6,011 nt of DNA, from positions 1-6,011 of the forward strand of contig CAUCWU010000161.1 in NCBI GenBank assembly GCA_958446555.1, written 5' to 3'. Position 1 is the stretch's first letter, and every line of letters begins with the position of its first letter. A program made the position numbers and the translations under genes. This stretch comes from an uncultured Lachnospiraceae bacterium. GTDB lineage: Bacteria; Bacillota; Clostridia; Lachnospirales; Lachnospiraceae. Below the pieces are notes generated by a model. The model was not told the DNA's origin. It saw only the letters and a program-made list of their open reading frames with translations, and ran no database searches. Below, piece after piece: positions 5,758-6,011 of the stretch.

Positions 5758-6011
5758 TTAGTTTTTTAGAAGGTTTAATTCCAAGCGAATTTTGTCTGCA
5801 ATCAGTGCGACAAACTCGGAATTAGTGGGCTTTCCTTTGCCGGAATTGATCGTGTAACCAAATAAGGCATAGATCGTATCCATCTTGCCGCGGCTCCATG
5901 CCACCTCTATCGCATGGCGAAGAGCACGCTCGACACGGCTTGGCGTTGTCGTATATTTCTTTGCAATTGCCGGGTACAATGCCTTTGTGATTGAATTTAG
6001 CAAATCCATGT
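5758..6011 (-). CDS. spo0A: Spo0A, sporulation response regulator: C-terminal DNA-binding domain only (5' end outside window)
   Basis: Spo0A is the phosphorelay-controlled master regulator of entry into sporulation and binds '0A boxes' (core TGTCGAA). Only its C-terminal effector domain is visible, 83 residues plus part of a codon. The order LLNSITKALYPAIAKKY, TTPSRVERALRHAIEVAWSRG (the helix-turn-helix region), FGYTINSGKGKPTNSEFVALIADKIRLEL is diagnostic and matches B. subtilis Spo0A closely. The first ATG in view (6009-6007) is almost certainly an internal Met: the reading frame stays open to the edge, the preceding codon ends in AC (GAC would give Asp), and there is no room for the receiver domain. 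It lies 158 bases upstream of glgA on the same strand, with no clear hairpin terminator between them. Confidence 0.95.
   Translation of the reverse strand, partial: MDLLNSITKALYPAIAKKYTTTPSRVERALRHAIEVAWSRGKMDTIYALFGYTINSGKGKPTNSEFVALIADKIRLELNLLKN

Noticed and set aside
1..6011. Mobile elements, CRISPR arrays, tRNA or rRNA genes, phage or defence genes
   Set aside because: No spaced repeats, transposase or integrase motifs, terminal inverted repeats or RNA gene signatures were seen. All long frames are explained by core housekeeping genes.

Overview
The window looks like a chromosomal core region of a low-to-moderate GC, spore-forming Firmicute. Protein sequence style (RemA, the Gmk Walker A 'GFSGSGKGT', a Spo0A C-terminus ending 'KPTNSEFVALIADKIRLEL') points to a Clostridia member, most likely Lachnospiraceae. 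This assignment is from recognition, not a search. I see no tRNA, rRNA, CRISPR array, transposon, phage gene or integration scar.

Layout. (1) Positions 1-1838, minus strand: a tight operon transcribed right to left, yicC/yloC (endoribonuclease family), remA (DUF370 regulator) and gmk (guanylate kinase). A Shine-Dalgarno at the extreme left edge belongs to the next gene, expected to be rpoZ. (2) Positions 1839-2054: a 216-bp divergent intergenic region with a strong sigma-A-type promoter for the minus-strand operon, a second promoter with an extended -10 for rqcH, a perfect inverted repeat between them, and a hairpin in the rqcH leader. (3) Positions 2055-3803, plus strand: rqcH, the bacterial Rqc2/NEMF homologue. 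(4) Positions 3804-3880: a convergent gap with one near-symmetric hairpin that can serve as terminator for both flanking genes. (5) Positions 3881-5599, minus strand: glgA, glycogen synthase, with an unusual charged C-terminal extension of about 95 residues. (6) Positions 5600-5757: AT-rich intergenic DNA. (7) Positions 5758-6011, minus strand: the C-terminal DNA-binding domain of Spo0A, cut by the window edge.

How it fits together. rqcH, yicC, remA and gmk are also near neighbours in Bacillus subtilis (yloA/yloC/remA/gmk region), so the left half is a conserved neighbourhood for RNA/ribosome quality control, envelope/matrix regulation and GTP supply, here with rqcH turned to face away. The right half places storage-polysaccharide synthesis (glgA) directly downstream of the sporulation master regulator on the same strand.

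This is mainly ordinary core genome and I do not see a convincing new biological system. The points most worth a second look are the acidic, helix-forming tail on GlgA, the inverted repeat between the divergent promoters, the structured rqcH leader, and an Asp-to-Glu change in the tRNA-binding 'DR' motif of RqcH.
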